From: Gaeumannomyces sp. JS-464
Taxonomy: Eukaryota > Ascomycota > Sordariomycetes > Magnaporthales > Magnaporthaceae
Reading direction: 5' to 3'
Assembly: GCA_002197995.1 (NCBI GenBank)
Contig: NGZR01000009.1
Location: 744,001 to 808,000 of the forward strand
DNA: 64,000 nucleotides
Shown: positions 1 through 13,300 of the stretch, piece after piece
Layout: each line of letters starts with the position of its first letter
How positions within the stretch are numbered: position 1 is the stretch's first letter
Translations under genes and position numbers: made by a program
The notes under the pieces: model-generated
The model's database searches: none
The model's input: only the letters and a program-made list of their open reading frames with translations
Told to the model about the DNA's origin: nothing

Positions 1-3000
1 TCGCCCGCGCCCTGCAAAAGGCAAACAAAAATCGTTTTTATGCCTAAATTGCTTTAATTCTCTTTTGGCCGGCAAGTTTAATAAAATTAGGTGCTTTAAT
101 ACCGAGCCGGTCGGTAACCGTTATTAGTCCTATGCTTTTAGTTATTCGTGCCAGCTGGTGTAAGTAATTTTTTAAGCTTTAGTTTGCTAATTTTTTGCGC
201 TAACAACCGGTAGTTTTAAAATCGCAATAGCTTTAACCAAAAAGTTTATAATTAAATATTTTCGCGAAACTACTGTTAATAAAGTATAATGGTTAATTTT
301 TTGTTTAATTGCTCCAATGCTTTGTTAACCGTGCTTTAGCTGTTTTTAAGATTTCGCGAAATGGGCGCACTATTACTAAATGCATAATCCTTTTTAAAAA
401 GGAGGAATAGGCCGGTAAGGTTAACGCTAATTTTATTAAAATAAGTGCTATTAAGCGGAAAGCGGCGGGCCGCGCTGCCGTTTAGCGTATGTTTAATGCG
501 GCGTTTTTAAAAGCAAAGGACAGCTTATTTGGAGCTTTTAATAATAACGAGGATAAGGACGAAAAGATGCCCGAAAAGGGAAAAAAGGATAAAAATGCTA
601 GTAATGTCGATAAATAAGCTGGTAATATGTCCGGCAATGGTAAAGGTTTTTCCTAAAGCTTAAAATAATCGTTCGTAGGATCGTTTTCCGGTTGTTTTAG
701 CGTTTTAGTAATTTCGTTTTTTTTAGTTACATCGTTAGCCATTTTTAGGTTATAACAAATCGATTTTAACCGCTTTCCCTCGCTTTTTTTTATTGTTTTT
801 CGCGTTTTACCTAACCTTCGATTCGTACCGTTATCGTATTGCTTGTAATTAAATTTTTTAAAGCTTTATTTAACTAATTTTTAATTATCGCGTTTACCGG
901 ATTATTTGATTTTGCGATCCAGCGAATTTCGTTAATTTCGCGGCTTTCGTAGGATTTTTTAAATGCTATAACATCGATTATAAGCTTTTTTTTGCTATTA
1001 TACCTAATTATACGAGGTATTAATATAGCGAAAAGCTATCGGTGCAAATTATCAATTTCGAGGCTTTTTGGTTTAGCTTTTTAAAAATCGTTGCGAGCGT
1101 TAAATTAAAAACGTAGGTTATATTAAACCCGTTAACCATCCCGTAAATTTCACTTGCGAAAACGCTTTTCGTAACCCTTTTGCATTTAACTAACGTTTAA
1201 TGCAAAATATTCCCGATTAGCTAAAAGCTAGTTTTTTAATTATCGGATTTTTTATTACCCAGTATAATTACGAACCCGATTTGTAAATTTAGGTTTAAAT
1301 TATTTGCGAATAATCCGTTTACGAAAGCGTAAAGGTTGGTTTTTTGCAAATCCAATAAAACGTATTTTAGCCCTTTTTATGCGTTATCGATTTGCTATTT
1401 AATTCTTTTGTTTAGCTTAACCACGTTTTTTTATTCCGGGTTTTTAGCTTGCGCCGCTACGGAATAATCGAATGCGGCTTTCGGTTAGCATATGGAATTA
1501 ATATATGCGCTTCGAGCTTTTTAAACGACATACTTATAATTTAAGCTTTTTAAATCGGTTTTTATTAGCTTAAACCTTTTATTTTGTTTTTTTGTCGAAT
1601 TTCAAGCTTATAATTTCCTATTAAAATTTTGCACCCGTTAAAGTCGGCTTCGTTTCCCGGTTTAAAAATCGATTTCGGTTTTACACGAAAGCTTGCTTTT
1701 TAAATCGCTAATTTTTCTTTTATTAAAAAGTTCGGATTTTTAAAATTTAAAGTGTCGTTTATTTGCATGCTTACGATTTTAAAGCTTTGTCCGCTTTCCG
1801 AAATAAGCAAACAAAGATTATAATTTAACGTTTAGCAATTTAGGCGCTTTTTGTAATGCTTTTGGTAGGTAACGAACTAATGCAAGCCTAATTCCGCGAT
1901 CCCGTAAAAAGGCTTAATTATTTTAAGCAACGTGCCCGGTTTAAACCATGCTAATAACTTTTTAAGTAAGCGCAGGAAAACGTTTTTTTGCAGTTTTAAT
2001 TTCGACTGGGTATACGCTTAGCTAATATTTCGGATTATTAAATTAAACTTTATAAACGTAAGCGATAGTGCGATTGTTAAAATTAATCGTTAATTGCATT
2101 TTATAATCGTGGGAAATTGCGTAAGGATGTTATGTTTTTTTTTATCGTTATATTTTATAATTACGAGTTTTAATTTTTTAAAGGGCTTTAAGGTTTGCCT
2201 TTTTACTTTGCTTACAATCCGTAATCCAAAAATCGTAACTCCGTTAAGGGTTTTTCCAGCAATCGGTTTAATTATTTTAACGCCGATAAATGCGTTTAGT
2301 TTTATTAGGTTAATTGTTTAAATGGTAAACCGGGAGCTGTGATTTTGCCTTTTTATTTAAGTCGGATCGCTAATTGGTAAAATTGGTGCTTTTTAGCGTT
2401 TAAAAACGTCGTGTGCATTTGCCGGCTTTGTTTTATTGCAATTGCTAGTTATGCGTTTTTACAAAAACGGCTTCGTTTTATTAAAAACCTTAGGTAATAT
2501 AGTGATTTTAGGCAAAATGGTTGTTTTTTAAAATTCTTTATTTTGCTATTTTGCGGCCTTTTTTTTCGGGGGTTTCCCTCGGCGTTTTAGCTATTCGGGC
2601 TTAAAATATTCGAAAGGTGCTAATTGCTTTTCGGATTTTTGCACGATAGGTTTTTTTACTTTATAATAAGGTTTAACCACCGTGCTTTTAAAAGTCGCGT
2701 TGCCGTTAATCGTTTTCACCGTAATTAACGTATTTATTGTAAATAAAACCTTATAAAAGCCTTACTATCCGTTTTTTCCCGGAATATTAAAACCTCGCTT
2801 TTTAAAGCTAGGGAGCTTGGAAATACCCGTTTTATATTCGGTTCGTTACGTGCAGCCAGTGCTTTTTACACACGTCGTTTATCGTGTAAAATCCGGATTT
2901 TTATTATATGCTTTTTTTAATTACAACGGCTTTTTATACCTGGGTTTGTAAAAGTGGCGATTCGTTATTAATTCGAAACATTGCTTTAAAAACGAGCAGT

Positions 3001-5400
3001 ATAAAGACAAGTCCGTTGGGGCCGGCCGTGTCGTTTACGGTTTTTACTGCTTTTTAAAGCATTAATTTAAAGTGCATAATTAAGCACTTTTATCGGATAA
3101 TATTAAAAGCCCGGCGTAAAAGGGCGTAATATTTTTTAATTTTGCCGATTAACTAGTGCGCTTCGATTGGGACCTGCTTATAAGTAATCCCAAAAAGCTT
3201 TGCTTTCGTTTAAAATTCGCTCGCGGCGAAATTGGTACCGGCATCGTGAAAAATTACGTTAAAAGGCTTTAAATAAACGTCGATCCAGCACCGTTTAAAA
3301 GCTTCCTACGTTTTTTTTTGCCGACATATTTTTAAAAAGCGCTGCAGTATTAAAAGCTATACTCGCATCGATTACGTAAAAAACTGGTTATAATTAATGT
3401 AAAACACGTTTGCGATTATTTCGTGGTTAAAATCGATATCGTTTTAAAATTTAAATCGAAAGCGTTATAATATAAAACCTTTTTTTTAATAAAAATGGCA
3501 CATTTGGTTAATTATTGCGAAAACGTTGCGATTAGCCTCGTGTTTTGCACGTTTTAAAACGTTCCAAAGCTTATCGACAAATGGGTGTCCAAAACGCTTA
3601 TACACGCGTTTTAGCTTAGCTTTTATAAAAAAAATTGCTTTCGCGATTTTTATTTCCGTTATAAAGCTAACTGCCGTTATAATATAGGTAATATCGTTAA
3701 AAAAAAACTAAAGGTGGCCGTGCTTTTTTATAATTAAAACGCGCGTACCGTCGTTTTTTATAAGCTCGTTACGCGTATTATTTAGGTAAACGTGCAATAC
3801 ATCCATATTTGCAAAGCATAATAAGAAAAGGGTCGAAATTGGAATTACGAAAAACGTGATTTGGCCGATCGGGGTCGGAATAATAATCTTTCCGATACTG
3901 GAAACAGTTTTTCCTAATCCGAAAATTACGCGTTTTTTATACCCGTTTATATTAACGACGAGATTTGGCTTATAACGTTAAAATGCGTGGATTTAATCCT
4001 TTCCGGCCGTAAAAGTTATTATTACATTTGTATTTAAAAAAATCCTTTGCCATTGCTTAGTGCTTTGGATTTTATGTTAAACCAATACCTAATTCGCAAG
4101 AATATAAAAGTAAAGCTTGCTAAATCCCGAATTTTAACGCTTATAAATGCGGTAAGTAAAAGCCTTTTTAATTAGGTACGCGGCCGTAGCGGAGGTTATA
4201 AAGTAGCTGTTTTTATAATCCTTCTTTTTATTTATTTCTTAATCGTTAAAATTAAAAAATGGCTGTTCCTTTTCGTTAATGCTTTCGGGCTTTACTAATG
4301 CGAGGAATTGGGTGTACCTTTTACGTGGTTTGTTTTTTACCTTTTTTATGCTTTTTACTGCTTTTTAAATCGTTGTTATTTTTTAAAAAAGTGGCGTATC
4401 GATTTGCAATCCGGCTTTTTGCAAATTTAGCAACCGCGTATATATAAGCGTAAACGGGGGCTTGGTTAAAAAGATTTGGGTTTATATGCTCGGTTTCAAT
4501 TTTTATTATCCTTTTTGCGATTTTTATAATTTTTAAACTTCCGTTTTATAAAATGAATGCCGGGGGGTCGTGCGTTTTTTTCCATTCGCTTTATGCTTTT
4601 AAATTGGGAAAATAGGCTTTTAAAAGTCCTATCGGGGTTTATAAAAACGGTTTTAAGTTTTAGCACGTTTTAAATTGCTTTTAAAGTGCTTTTAATTAGC
4701 TAGTTTTCGTTTTAGTAAAAGGGTTTAAAAACGCGTTAGCAATTTTGCAGCTTATCCAAAAGGGCTTGCAAAACTTTTATATTAAATTTGTTTACGTTAG
4801 CGATTTTTAAACGAATTGTTTAAAAAGTAATCGAGTTTTAGTTTATATAGTATAGTAATCGGTTAACCTTAATATCGAAATGCGTTTTAAAAATTATATA
4901 GATTTTCGGAAAGTAGGGCTATACCCGATATACCGGGTGTATTATTGCTTTGCTTTGTTTTAAAATGCTTAAAGAAAAATCGCATGGAGCTATAAAAAAG
5001 GTATTTCGAAAGTTTCGCATGTGGTTGCGAAAAATAAAATCTTATCGTTTAAAATATCGTATAAATTACCGGAATAGCTGTACTTTTTATCCCACGCGTT
5101 TTAAAATGCTTTTATTAAGCTTTTATTAACGGCGGCGTTAAACACCTTTTTTGGAAGGAGTTGCTTGTATAAGGATTTCGCAAACGCCGGGGTTTTATAT
5201 CGAAAGCGCAATGTTGTTGCAATTTGTGCTTTTTCGATCGGCGGAATGCTTTTTCCGCGATCCTTTTATTGCAAATACTGCTTAAAGTGCAATTTTAAAA
5301 TGGGATTAGGTTAAAAGATCGATAAAGCTAAAGATTAGTTAATAAAGGCTAACCGCGAGGCTGAAAAAAGGTTGTTTAAAGGGTTGTTGCGATACTTAAT
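1..5400 (-). mobile_element. Copia-type LTR retrotransposon relic (RIP-mutated)
   Basis: No open frame survives, but conceptual minus-strand reading through stops gives Copia pol pieces in the expected order. Around 3090-3330 is an integrase core with a DAGTNF-like motif followed by a VPIEAH-like motif, the D and E of the catalytic triad. Around 1780-2060 is reverse transcriptase, including YTQS and a KPLYGI-like stretch read as FYGIAEFGLH. Around 1230-1330 is an RNase H piece read as FVNGLFANN. Integrase upstream of RT is Copia order. The element probably continues left of the window; the right limit is a guess and no LTR was identified. TpA excess and stops fit RIP. Confident as Copia, unsure of its ends. 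Confidence 0.75.
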
Positions 5401-6583
5401 ACGGTAATTTCCGGTAAAAAGGGGTTAAAAAAATCGTGGGATTGTAAAATAGTTATTTAAAGGATTATTGCGATTTCGGGTTCGGTAATTTCCGGTTAAA
5501 ATGGAAAAAGGCTTGGAAAGCGGAAGGTTCGTATTTATAAAAAAAGTTAAAAAATCCTTTCGGGAACGGGCTGGATTTTTAAGCTGCCGGCTTAATAATC
5601 CCTGGATTTTATTTCCATTAGTTTATCGTTTAACCGCGGGCTCCGTTAAAAAAGTAGCGTGGCGTGTTATTTCGCGGGCATTCGTAATATTAATCCGGCG
5701 ATCGTTTGTTTTAAAACTCGTGCGATTTTAAAAAAAGGGCGATTATAATCGAATTATAAAAGTTTTTAATTTAAAGATTAACTTTTATCGCATAACTTAT
5801 ATAAGCCTTTCGCTAAGCTTTCCTTTTAGTAAGCCGGGTACGGGAATCCTATAATTTTTTAAATGCTTTTTAAAAACGCGGGTAATTCGTAAATCGAGGT
5901 CGTTAAAGTGCTTTGCTTTTTACCCCGCGTAATTTTCGAGTACGTCGTTTAAGAAATTATCGCTATATGTATTATTGTAAAAAAGCAATGTTTTAAACAT
6001 CCATGCGTTCCGGCGAGCGATAAAAGCCTGGTTTAGTAATCCTTCGAAATTATATAATGGATTTAATAAAAAAGGCATATCGATGTTTTTTGCGAAGGAT
6101 TTGGGGAGGTCGAATGTTATTAATGCGCTTTTTATAATCATTTTTTGCTTATTATTAAGCTTTTTTGCCGTTTATTATTTCGAAATGTCGGACATGTTAT
6201 TGGTAAGGGTAACGAGTAATATCGTTTAAATAATCGATTTAAAAGTCCAATTGCTTAACGCAAAAAAGTGCTTAAAAGGATTACGTAACGCTTTTTTCAC
6301 GTTTGTTTAAATCTTATAAATAAAGGTTTAATCGCTTGCAATAAAAAGGTGCTTTTAATGCGTAATTAACTCCTGTATAACGCGTTACCGAGCAGTGGAA
6401 TTCGATTTCTTTGCTTTTAAATTTTTACGTTAACCCAATCGCTTTTTCGAAAAAGGTATTAAACGTTTAAATCCTTTACTTTGCTATTTGTATTACTTTT
6501 TTAAGCAATACTAATTAGTATTAGTAAAAGTGGTACTTTTATAAGCACGGAAATTTCCTAAAAGGAAAAAATAAAAATTTATA
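5401..6583 (-). repeat. Unclassified RIP-mutated repeat, left piece, split by a pogo insertion
   Basis: Sequence from roughly 5900 to 6583, continued at 8443-8612, matches the reverse complement of 20221-20836, so this is a dispersed repeat with two copies in the window. A 73-codon minus-strand stretch (5920-6141) is conserved in part in the other copy (both contain an SD.S.. start and a F.K.FA.NI segment), suggesting an old coding region. I do not recognise the family. Between about 5401 and 5900 I see only AT-rich RIP-type sequence with short direct similarity (GGTAATTTCCGGT twice, near 5404 and 5480). Confidence 0.5.
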
Positions 6584-8442
6584 ACGTGGTTTACAAGCGA
6601 GTGCACCATATAAACGAGTGTAACACGAATCGCGTTTACGCGTTAATTAAACTTTATCCGCGAATATTTCCATAACAAACAATGGCAAAAAAAAGCGACG
6701 AAAGCCGAATTATTTTTGCTTTTTAAGCAATTATAACGGATCCAAACTTAAACATTCGAAAGGCCGCCGCGATTTACGAAATTAACCATACAACATTATT
6801 TCGGCGAAAGCGCGGCCAACTTGCTCGACGCGACACTATGCCCAAATTACGAAAATTAACGGAATCCGAAAAGAAAGCGCTTATTAAATACATCCTTAAG
6901 CTGGATTTCCGCGCATTCCCTTCCCGGCTTTTTGGCGTTAAAAATATAGCTAACCGACTGCTCGCCGAACGCGACGCGGGCGCCGTTAGCAAAAACTAGG
7001 TCGCGAATTTCGTTAAGCGCCGCGTAAAGCTCGGCACGCGCTAAATTCGAAAATACGACTACCAAAAGGCTAAATGCGAAAATCCCAAGCTCGTTTTTGC
7101 TTAATTCGACCTTATGCGGAACATTGTAGCCAAATATGGCATTTTGGATAATAACATTTACAACTTCGACGAAACCGGCTTTTTTATAGGCATAATCGCC
7201 GCTATTATGGTTATTACAACGTCGGAAAGCCGTAGTAAAGCAAAGCTAGTTTAGCTTAGCAACCGGAAATGGGCTACAATTATTTAAAAGGTTAACTATT
7301 GCGGCTAAGCGATTTCCCCTTTTATTATCGTTAAAAGGCAGTACCACCTAGCCAATTGGTATTCGGAAACCGACCTTTTACGCGATTAGGTTATTTTAAC
7401 GAATGCTAACGGGTGAATTACGAATAAGCTCGGCTTAAAATGGATTCGGCATTTCGATAAACATATTGCAGCTCGTAAAAAAAGGTCTTATCGTTTGTTA
7501 ATGCTAAACGGCTACGAAAGCTACCATTCGACGGATTTCGAGCTTTACTGCTAAAAATATAACATTATTACGCTTTGCATACCTTCGCATTCGTTTTACT
7601 TCTTTTAGCCGCTTAACGTTAAGTGCTTCGGCCCGTTGAAAAAAGCGTACGGTTAATAAGTGGAAAACCTAATAAGGTTATACGTTAATCACGTAATTAA
7701 AGTCGAGTTCCTTTCGGCGTTTAAAGCGGCGTTTTTTAACTTTATAACCGAAAAAAACATTTAAAAAGGCTTTTAAAAGGCTGGCTTTGCTTTTTTTAAT
7801 CCGGATTCGGTTTTGGAAAAGCTGGATGTAAAGCTATAAACTTTAACTCCCTTAAAAAAGCCCTTAAACAACGCCGAACTTTGGACTTTTAAAACGCCCT
7901 AAACAGCTAAAAACGTAACTTCGCAATCCGAATATATTAAAATTCGGATTTCCAATTACCGGAGTAGCTTTCCGACACTTATGCTAACGGTTGTAAACCA
8001 GCTTGCGAAAAGGACGAGTTTAATAATGCATTAAATGGCCCTTTTTAAAGCCGAAATTACTTCGCTACGCAAGGCGAACGAGGCACTAAGCAAACGCCGG
8101 AAGGCTAAAAAAATACGTGTTTAATACGGAAGGTTACATACTGTTAAAAAAATACGAAATGCTTTAAACTAGGAAAAGCTGGATGGATAGCTATAGTAAG
8201 AAATGCGCGATTAAAAGGGTTAAAAAGGAGGGCGACGACGATTTCGTCGGCGATGTGGCACTTGCGGTAAAACCGGACACAATGCGCGCATTTGTTAGGA
8301 AGAAGTAAAAACGTCCAATATATACAATTCCGAATAGTTTAAATGGATTCCTAGCGTTATTAGGTTGGCATGCGCATCGATTGTTAAAAAAGAGCAATTT
8401 AATGTGCATTCGCTTATGTGGTGCACTCGTTGTAAACCACGT
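6584..8442 (+). mobile_element. pogo/Fot1-like DNA transposon 1, with TIRs and TA duplication
   Basis: The 1859-bp element has imperfect inverted ends: the left starts ACGTGGTTTACAAGCGAGTG and the right, reverse-complemented, starts ACGTGGTTTACAACGAGTG. It is flanked by TA on both sides (6582-6583 and 8443-8444), the target of the Tc1/mariner/pogo superfamily. The uninterrupted target exists in the window: the inverted repeat copy near 20390-20405 reads straight across the site with a single TA. Its length matches transposon 2 at 54751-56608 (1858 bp). It is RIP-mutated and inactive. Confidence 0.9.
6682..8190 (+). pseudogene. Degenerate pogo/Fot1-like transposase
   Basis: Reading through RIP stops gives a reading region of about 502 codons, typical of Fot1-like transposases. 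Near the N-terminus is a helix-turn-helix part (AAIYEI.HTTLFRRKRG) and then a CENP-B-like section (NRLLAERDAGAVSKN). The C-terminus has the basic coiled segment RKANEALSKRRKAKK and ends EKLDG. Many C-to-T changes make stops, so no protein is expected. The ATG and the TAG after EKLDG lie where the related element at 55004-56520 has them. Family assignment rests on motifs, not a search. Confidence 0.85.
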
Positions 8443-8612
8443 TAAATTTAAAAGGTTTTTATATTATGCATGTTTATGTAGGAATTTAGTTATAAAAAGG
8501 GGATTACAAAATCTCTTTTTATAAGCTCGTAAAAGCGCACGGCCCGTAGGCTTGCGGCTTTACGAAGCGTGGGCTTTTTTTAAATGCACGCGTTAAATCA
8601 CGTGGATTAACA
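8443..8612 (-). repeat. Unclassified repeat, right piece after the pogo insertion
   Basis: This segment continues the repeat left of the pogo element and aligns with the reverse complement of 20221-20390, including the shared stretch around GGATTACAAAAT and the terminal ACGTGGATTAAC. Similarity between the copies stops right after GGATTAAC (8612), where Gypsy gag sequence starts, so this is probably one true end of the repeat. No coding function is visible. Confidence 0.6.
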
Positions 8613-9745
8613 TGGTATATAATTTATCGTAGTAATATGTTTAACTAAACGCCATTTTAAAACATAATTCCTTTTATGTCGAACTTTTTTGCGTTCGTTA
8701 AAAGTTCGCTATTTGGCGGTTATTATCCCGCTAAAAGCAATTAATTTTATATAGCTAGTTTAGCCGCATTTAAAACATTTCCCGTTTTTCGGGTTTTATT
8801 TTTGCTTTTTTTATTGCTTTTGCTGCTGGTAAGCGGCTTTCGCACTAAGGTTTATAAAGTTTAAATGCGTTTTATAAGCCGTAATAAGTTGCTATTTGGC
8901 TTTTTTTTTTAGTTAGCTTTATTGTTTTATGCCGCATTTTTAGAACTATATTTTTTTTTCCTATTATCGTTTATACAGTTTATCGCTAATGCGGACCGCG
9001 TTTTTAACGTAATTTGTAAAAAATTTAAAGCGATTTTGCTTCGCGAATTTGTTTTTTACGTTTTCGCGTAATCCGTTGTAAAAATGCAGTATTAACGTGG
9101 CGTTATTTTAATTAAGCTTAATGCTAATCCGTTAAAAGTCCGCTGCGTATTTAACTGCGGCTTTTCGCTATTTAAAAGCCAGCAGGTTTTTTTAGCGATT
9201 CGGGTTTTGTCGATTATTTCGAACATTTTGCCGACTTTTTTTCCGAAAGTTTCGAAATTGGCGAAAAAAGTTTAATGGTTTTCTGGTTACCTTTATATTT
9301 TTTAAAGTAATCGTTTTAAATCGGCTAAAACAATTTTTTCACTTTGCCGTTTAGCTTAGTAGTAGCGTAAGCGATTTTTTGTTTTTCGCTTACGAATTGC
9401 TGTTTATAAAACTTAAAATAGCTTTTGCATTTGGTAAGGAACGTTTTAAGCTTGCCGTTTTCCTTTTCGTAAAAATCCGAGGACGGAAACTTATACGCTT
9501 TAACCGCGATAGGCGTTTCGAAAAATAGCAATTTCGTGGTAAGTTGCTTTATTTCGGTTTAGCCTTTAGCGATTTCCTTTTTTATAAGCTTAAAAAGGCT
9601 AGCCGTGTTAGCGGTTTCGTTAAAGTTGTATTTAATACCGTTAAAGGTAAAAACCGTAGTTTTTTCCTTTTTAAGCTTTCTATTACTGCTCGTTATAACT
9701 GTATTGTCTTTTTTTTAACGAAGTATTAAATAGGATTAATTAAAA
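8613..9745 (-). mobile_element. Extra Gypsy gag relic abutting the left LTR
   Basis: Minus-strand reading gives a gag with a CCHC zinc knuckle (GKCFKCG...) around 8690-8790, like those at about 14880-14990 and 28690-28790. It lies outside the 9746-10152 LTR, in the same orientation as the complete internal region on the other side. It therefore represents a second, truncated internal region sharing that LTR in tandem. RIP stops are frequent. Its left end meets the unclassified repeat at 8612. Confidence 0.7.
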
Positions 9746-10152
9746 TGTTATAATTAAAGGTTTGCTTTTAAAGTAGGGCATTTCGGGGTGGAAAGGACAA
9801 TATCCTGTATTAGTGGGCAAAGGAACACGTAATTTAGAAAGACGATTTAATTGCTTGCCTTAGGGGGTGTTTAAAAGCTAACTTAGGTTAACTAATGCCG
9901 AAGCTTTAGTTAAAGCTATTTAAAGCAGTAGGAAATCCATTTTTTATATATACGCTGCCTTTTGCTTTGTAACGGGTTAAATTTGTGGTTTTGCTATAAA
10001 TCTACAAATCCTTTTTAGATTTGTTATTTTGTTATAAATTTATAAATCCTTTTTTGTTTACGTAACTTTACGTAATTAAAGCGGAGCGGAAGCACCACTT
10101 TAGGGCCCCTTTTTATCTTGCTGTTTTAAAAGCCTGCATGCTGGTCGTAATA
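9746..10152 (-). repeat. Gypsy-1 LTR (left; 3' LTR of the internal region)
   Basis: The 407-bp repeat starts TGTTATAATTAAAGG and ends TCGTAATA (RIP form of ..GTAACA). It aligns with 16058-16505 over its length. It contains a tandem unit of about 38 bp (TATAAATTTACAAATC core), present about twice here and three times in the right LTR, which accounts for the length difference. The 22012 and 29743 LTRs of Gypsy-2 start alike but diverge in the second half. The family is shown by the adjacent pol. Confidence 0.8.
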
Positions 10153-10259
10153 CGGAGCTTATCGAACTTTTATCCTTTTTTTTTTTTTTTTTTTTTTTGC
10201 TAACCGTTCGGCGCAAACTTTTTTTACTTTATTTGGTTCCGGTAAGTGCTGCTTTTTTT

Positions 10260-10331
10260 AACCTAGTAGTAAAGCGGTATTATTTATAGCACCCATTTTG
10301 TAAATCCCGGGTTTAACTTCCGGCTGGGCCA
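10260..10331 (+). other. tRNA-like sequence inside Gypsy-1
   Basis: The 72-nt stretch resembles a degenerate tRNA. Its ends form a near-complementary 7-bp acceptor (AACCTAG with CTGGGCC, pairing fully if RIP changes are undone). There is a T-arm (CCGGG, loop, TCCGG) and an A-box-like TAGTAGTAAAGCGG. The presumed anticodon loop TTTGTAA would read TGT (Thr). The anticodon stem does not pair and the variable region looks deleted. The copy at 24138-24209 has the same length and place in Gypsy-2. It is probably a captured tRNA fragment, not a working tRNA. Confidence 0.45.
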
Positions 10332-13300
10332 AAAAGACCGGCGGTTTTTTTTTGGAAATATCGCGGGTGTTTCCAAAAAAAACCGTCGTTTTACCGTCCT
10401 TTTTGCTAGTTAACCTTTTTATAATTATTTTAGCTAATACCTTCGTAAAGTGTTTTAGCAATTCCTAAAGTTGGTTTTTTTCCCACGTGTTTTTTTCGTA
10501 GCCGTACTTTTTCTATTTAACCAAATACTTTTTAAGCTTATATTTTAGCTTATAATTTAGGATTTTTTCGACTTCGTATTTTTATTCCGGGTTAATTTCC
10601 ACTAACTCGTCGCTTTTAAAACCCGGTAGCGTTAATTTAAATAGGGAAATATAAAAAACCGGGTGGGATTTTATAATTGGCGGTAATTAAAGCTTATAAT
10701 TTACGTTTAAACCCTTTTTTAATACTTTAAACGGTTTTAGTTTTTTATGGTTTAGCTTATCGCTCGGTCGTTTCGTTTTAATATTTCGTCGAAAAAAATA
10801 AACGCTATCCCTTTTTTTAAAAGTTAATTTTTCGATCCTTTTTTTATTTGCTTAAGTAGTTATACGGTGCCGTAACTTTTTTAGCTTTGCTTGGAAGTGT
10901 TTATACAGTTTAGTAAGCTTTATCACTTGTATTTCCGCTGCTAAAGTATGTTTTCCTGCTTTAGGTTTTTTGTACGCTATTAACGTAAACCCGTAGTTCG
11001 TATAAAACGGTGTAATTTTTATGCTTTTATAAATTAAACTGTTATAAGCGAACTAAGCTATAAAAAGTAATTATTACTTAGTTATTTTGTTTATAGTTAA
11101 CGTAATAACGTAAATATTGCTTTATGGTTTAATTCGTCCGCTTTATTTATCCATTTATTTACAAGTGGTAAGCTGTAAATAAAAAGTGTTCCGCTTTTAA
11201 CTTACTTGTAAGCCTTTTTTAAAAATTGCTTATAAATAGCTTGTTTTTATCCGTAATTAAACGGTTCGGCGTGCCGTATTCCGCTATTACGTGCTTAATA
11301 AAAACGTACGCTAATTTCGTAACGTCGTTGCTTTTTTTATATAGTAAAAATAAAGCGTATTTGGTAAGCTTATTTATTATTACTAATATATTATCGTATT
11401 TTACTCCGGTTATCGGTTTTTTAAATTAGGAAAGTTTAATAACGAAATTTATAATAACTTTTTGCTATGTTTTATTCGGTACTAGTAAAAATTGCAATAA
11501 CTTATACGGTTTATGCTTATTAGTTTTGTTTTTAACCTAACTTTCGCAATTTTTTATTACGTTTTATATTTCGGCTTAAGTTTTTATAAACCCGTAATAT
11601 TATTATAACCGTTTTTACGTTTTTTTTACACTTTGGTAATCGTATGCCAATTAGCTATAAATTTGTTAAATTTTTTTTAAGGTTTAAACTTTTCCTTACC
11701 GGACCGTTTTAACGAGCATTTTTTATACCGGGATTAAAAATCCGTTTGGTTTTTCCGTTAAAATTACCCGTGTTTTTTTAAATATTACAACCTAATGGTT
11801 CGGCCGTTAGCTTAAAGCATCCGCCCGGCCGTTTTCCGATTTTTTCCGGTATTTAATCCGAATGTCGTAATTTTGTAAAAATTCGCTTTAACGGATTTAT
11901 CGCTTATTTAGGTTTTTGCTTATAGTAAAATACGTTAAGTTTTTATAATCCGTATATATTATAACCTAATGCTTCGCTTTATAAAAGTATAGCCGTCATT
12001 TTTCAAATGCTTAAATTATTATTAAAAGTTTTTTATCGTAAATTTGGTAATTTAACTTAAATTTATTTAGCTTTTGCGAAAAAAACGCGTAAAAGTGCAA
12101 CCGTTTTTGGTCGTTTCGCTATCCGAATTGGCTGTTAATCGCGTAATTTAACGCGTCGGTTTTAACCTTAAAAGGTTTTTTTAAGTTTAAAAATGCTAAT
12201 ATTAGTTCTTTTAATACGGCGTTTCGTAATTGCTCGAAAGCTTTTTATTTTTACTTTTTTTAACGAAACTAGTGGTTATTTTTGGTAAAATTCGTAAATA
12301 ATGTGACGATTTTGCTATAACTACGGATAAACCGTTTATAAAAGTTTAAAAACCCTAAAAACCTTTATACTTTCGTAACGTTTTTAAATAAAAGCCATTT
12401 TTTAACTTTTTCGATTTTTTTAAAATTTATGCAAATTTGTTCAAATGTAATTACGAATTTTAAAAAAGCGATTTTTTGCGAATGCTATTCGCACTTTTTT
12501 AGCTTAACGAAAAGCTTCGCATTAAGCAACTTTTAAAGCATTTTATATACGTATTATTTGTGCTTTTTTATCGTTTTCGAAAAAACCAAAATATCGTTTA
12601 AATATGCAAAAATAAAAATGTCGAAATATTCGCGTAATATATAGTTAATTATCTTTTAAAACGTAACTAGTGTATTAGTAAGCCCGAAAGTTATTACTAA
12701 AAACTCGTAATATTTAAGCTTTATTTTAAAAGCCGTAAACTACTTTTGGCCTTTTTTAATCCGTATTAAGCTATAAGCTTTCCGTAAATTTAAAGCCGTA
12801 AAATACTAAGCTTTGCCGAACTTATCGCGCAGCTCGTCGATAAAAAGCAAAAAATACCGATTTTTTATCGTAGCTTTATTTAACGGTCGGTAATCGATGC
12901 ATATTCGCTTCGTCCCGTTTTTTTTTCTTTATAAAATCCTATATCCTATTAAAAAATCGAAAGGTTTAATATAGCCTTTTCGTAAGTTTTTTTTTAATTA
13001 TTTTTTTAGCACTTCCTATTGCTAAAAGCTAAGCTAGTATAACTTTTAATACTTAAATTGCGTTTTTAATTTAAGTTTAATTTTTAAATCGAACGATTTT
13101 ATTCGGGAAGCACCGTTTTTAGGTTTTTCCGAAACAATTTTTCGTATTTATAATATTCCTTTAAAACATTCGCGAGCCGTTTTTTAATATTAGTTCGGTC
13201 GTTTTAATCGCTTTCCACTTTGGATAATTGTATATTTATTAATGCTAAATACAAAAATAAATTATTAAGTTTTATTACCGTTATAACCTTTTTTCGTTAC

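Noticed and set aside
5501..5731. A 76-codon plus-strand ORF
   Set aside because: No motif, RIP-type composition; likely chance, as are the ORFs at 2094, 11226, 14995 and 19361.
10260..10331. A functional tRNA gene
   Set aside because: The anticodon stem does not pair, the variable region is missing and the sequence is RIP-mutated inside a retroelement.
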